The position numbers and the translations under genes were made by a program. Source: Clostridiales bacterium (lineage in GTDB: Bacteria > Bacillota > Clostridia > Clostridiales > Caloramatoraceae). From it: a stretch of DNA of 24,448 nt. The stretch is taken from NCBI GenBank assembly GCA_026416355.1, contig JAOAFH010000142.1:1-24448 (forward strand), written 5' to 3'. The first letter of the stretch is position 1, and each line of letters begins with the position of its first letter. This document shows positions 22,582 through 24,448 of the stretch, piece after piece. The notes under the pieces were generated by a model, which did not search any database, had not been told where the DNA came from, and saw nothing but the letters and a program-made list of their open reading frames with translations.

Positions 22582-23541
22582 ATGTTTAATAGAACAAGAA
22601 GAACAAGAAAAGATGAAAACATTAGGAGCCTAGTTAGAGAAACAAGACTTTCTGTTGATGACTTAATATATCCTATTTTTGTTGTTGAAGGCGTTGGGAT
22701 AAAGGAGGAGATAACATCCCTTGAGGATAATTATAGATATTCGGTGGACATGCTAGATGAAATAATAAAAGAAGTTGAAGATTTAAATATAAGGGGAGTT
22801 TTAATTTTTGGAGTTCCAGAATATAAAGATGAGTGTGCAACTTCAGCATTTGATGAAAATGGAGTTGTTCAAAGAGCGGTTAAAAAAATAAAAGAAATAT
22901 CCAATCTATATGTAATTACTGATGTTTGCATGTGTCAGTACACAAGCCATGGACATTGTGGAATAATAGAAGGCAATGATATTGATAATGATAAGACATT
23001 AGAATATTTAGCAAAGATAGCATTGTCTCATGCAAAAGCTGGTGCGGATATGGTTGCACCATCGGATATGATGGATGGGAGGGTAAAATTCATAAGAAGG
23101 ATGCTAGATGAAAATGGGTATAAAAACGTTGCAATAATGTCCTATTCAGCAAAATATGCATCAAGTTTCTATGGACCGTTTAGAGAAGCTGCCGATTCAA
23201 AGCCACAGTTTGGTGATAGAAAAAGCTATCAAATGGACTATTGCAATATAAGGGAAGCTATGAGGGAGATTGAATATGATATTGAGGAAGGGGCAGATAT
23301 AATAATGGTAAAACCTGCTCTTTCATATTTAGATGTCATAAGACAAGCTAGAGATAAATTTAATCATCCTATTGCGGCTTATAATGTAAGTGGTGAATAT
23401 GCAATGGTTAAGGCTGCTGAAAAGATGGGGTATGTTGATGGTGAAAAAATTATGATGGAAATTCTAACATCAATAAAAAGGGCTGGTGCAGATATTATAA
23501 TCACATACCATGCACTAGATGTAGCACGAAAAATAAAGTAG
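22582..23541 (+). CDS. hemB: Delta-aminolevulinic acid dehydratase (porphobilinogen synthase) HemB
   Basis: Condenses two 5-aminolevulinates to porphobilinogen. It has 319 residues, normal length. The cysteine zinc site DVCMCQYTSHGHCG gives Cys116, Cys118 and Cys126, so this is a zinc-type enzyme rather than the Asp-rich magnesium type. Schiff-base lysines are Lys191 in SYSAKYAS and Lys244 in IMVKPALSYLD. FGVPEYKDE and AAYNVSGEYAM are further signatures. AGGAGGA (22568-22574) precedes ATG 22582, one base after the cobA/hemD stop. Confidence 0.97.
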   Translation: MFNRTRRTRKDENIRSLVRETRLSVDDLIYPIFVVEGVGIKEEITSLEDNYRYSVDMLDEIIKEVEDLNIRGVLIFGVPEYKDECATSAFDENGVVQRAVKKIKEISNLYVITDVCMCQYTSHGHCGIIEGNDIDNDKTLEYLAKIALSHAKAGADMVAPSDMMDGRVKFIRRMLDENGYKNVAIMSYSAKYASSFYGPFREAADSKPQFGDRKSYQMDYCNIREAMREIEYDIEEGADIIMVKPALSYLDVIRQARDKFNHPIAAYNVSGEYAMVKAAEKMGYVDGEKIMMEILTSIKRAGADIIITYHALDVARKIK

Positions 23542-23564
23542 ATTAGGCAATTGGAGGAAAATAT

Positions 23565-24448
23565 ATGAGTAATATAGAGATATTCAATGAATCTAAAAAA
23601 TATATGCCAGGTGGGGTAAATAGTCCTGTTAGAGCATTTACAGGACTTAACATAAATCCACCTGTTATGAAATCAGGTAAAGGGGCTTATATATTTGATG
23701 AAGAAGGAAAAAAGTATTTGGATTTTGTACTTGCATGGGGACCAATGATTTTAGGACATAGTGATGATGACGTGGTTGCAGCTGCGATAGAAACATTAAA
23801 GGAAGCACAATCATTTGGTGCCCCAACGTATTTAGAACTAAAGCTCTCTAAGCTTATATGTGAAATTTATGGAATAGATATGATAAGAATGGTCAATTCA
23901 GGCACTGAGGCTACCATGAGTGCTATTAAACTTGCAAGGGGATACACCAATAGAGATAAGGTTGTAAAATTTTCTGGATGTTATCATGGACATTTTGATG
24001 GATTTTTGGTTGCATCAGGTTCAGGCGTTATGACTGAAAACATTCCAGGAAGTGCAGGGGTTCCAAAGGATAGCATTAAAAATACAATAGTTGCAAATTA
24101 CAATGATATAGACAATGTTAAGGAGATATTTGAAAAATACGGAGAAGAAATTGCTTGTGTTATTGTAGAGCCTGTTGCAGGAAACATGGGAGTTGTTCCA
24201 GCTAAAAAAGAATTTTTGGTGTTTTTAAGGGATGTAACTAAACAATATGGAGCGCTATTAATTTTTGATGAAGTAATGACAGGCTTTAGGGTTGCACTTA
24301 AAGGCGCAAAGGAAATATATAAGGTTGAACCCGATTTAGTTACTTTTGCAAAAATAATGGGTGGAGGATTGCCTTGTGGCGCCTATCGTGGTAAAAGAGA
24401 GATAATGGAAAAATTATCACCACTAGGTCATGTATATCAAGCAGGAAC
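23565..24448 (+). CDS. hemL: Glutamate-1-semialdehyde 2,1-aminomutase HemL (3' end outside window)
   Basis: A PLP enzyme that converts glutamate-1-semialdehyde, the HemA product, to 5-aminolevulinate for HemB. About 294 residues are visible before the sequence ends; the family has about 425, so roughly the last third is missing. Visible signatures are YMPGGVNSPVRAF near the start, YIFDEEGKKYLDFVLAWGP, VNSGTEATMSAIKLARG, KFSGCYHGH, and DEVMTGFR. The PLP lysine is Lys263 in FAKIMGGGLPCGAY. ATG 23565 follows GGAGGA (23553-23558). The 23-base gap after hemB is the longest in the operon. It is truncated by the window edge, not by mutation. Confidence 0.96.
   Translation, partial: MSNIEIFNESKKYMPGGVNSPVRAFTGLNINPPVMKSGKGAYIFDEEGKKYLDFVLAWGPMILGHSDDDVVAAAIETLKEAQSFGAPTYLELKLSKLICEIYGIDMIRMVNSGTEATMSAIKLARGYTNRDKVVKFSGCYHGHFDGFLVASGSGVMTENIPGSAGVPKDSIKNTIVANYNDIDNVKEIFEKYGEEIACVIVEPVAGNMGVVPAKKEFLVFLRDVTKQYGALLIFDEVMTGFRVALKGAKEIYKVEPDLVTFAKIMGGGLPCGAYRGKREIMEKLSPLGHVYQAG

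Larger units (their letters stand above)
1553..24448 (+). other. Single 28-gene B12 biosynthesis transcription unit
   Basis: From cobT to hemL every gene is on the plus strand, and the largest gaps are 23 (hemB-hemL), 16 (cbiQ-cbiP) and 14 bases (hemC-cobA/hemD). All other junctions abut or overlap, many as ATGA. No terminator-like hairpin or promoter-sized gap was seen after cobT. All genes are therefore inferred to depend on the promoter and riboswitch at 1202-1537. The unit continues past the right edge. Confidence 0.85.

Noticed and set aside
1..24448. CRISPR arrays, insertion sequences, tRNA or rRNA genes, phage genes
   Set aside because: No regular repeats, transposase motifs, tRNA cloverleaf candidates or other mobile features were seen; the window is densely filled with metabolic genes.

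Overview
The window is almost entirely one very long, plus-strand, cobalamin-controlled operon that encodes de novo anaerobic (early cobalt insertion) vitamin B12 biosynthesis. The very low G+C, the A/G-rich Shine-Dalgarno sequences, the AT-rich codon choice and the anaerobic Cbi enzyme set (CbiX, CbiD, CbiG, CbiJ, separate CbiE and CbiT) suggest an anaerobic Firmicute of the class Clostridia. The genus cannot be named from sequence reading alone.

Layout. 1-139: C-terminal end of an unrecognised gene. 152-1159: an asparaginase of the PF06089 (Rhizobium etli) type. 1160-1552: the control region, with a promoter (TTGAAA-17-TAATAT), a cobalamin riboswitch ending in a classical B12 box, an intrinsic terminator, and a second terminator-like hairpin directly in front of the cobT ribosome binding site. 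1553-24448 (continuing past the window edge): 28 genes, all on the plus strand, mostly overlapping or abutting, with no gap longer than 23 bases. The order is cobT-cobU-cobS-cobC (nucleotide loop), cbiM-cbiN-cbiQ (cobalt uptake), cbiP-cbiB-cobD-pduX-cbiA (amidations and aminopropanol arm), cbiX-cbiC-cbiD-cbiE-cbiT-cbiL-cbiF-cbiG-cbiH-cbiJ (cobalt chelation and corrin ring), then hemA-precorrin-2 dehydrogenase-hemC-cobA/hemD-hemB-hemL (glutamyl-tRNA to precorrin-2 and sirohydrochlorin).

The genes together cover nearly every step from glutamyl-tRNA to cobalamin. The order along the DNA is roughly the reverse of the pathway: last steps first, first steps last. What is not seen is the cobalt-transporter ATPase (cbiO), which does not follow cbiQ, and a corrinoid adenosyltransferase. 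Both must be encoded elsewhere, unless they lie beyond hemL.

The system is a known one, and I do not see a new type of system here. The most checkable oddities are: a CobC phosphatase in which the second catalytic histidine is a serine; a CbiH whose N-terminal glycine loop is diverged; a precorrin-2 dehydrogenase with an unclear catalytic aspartate; the tandem hairpins in the leader; and the placing of the general tetrapyrrole genes under B12 control. Several start codons were reassigned on Shine-Dalgarno and family evidence, including four UUG starts (cobC, cbiE, cbiF, cbiJ).
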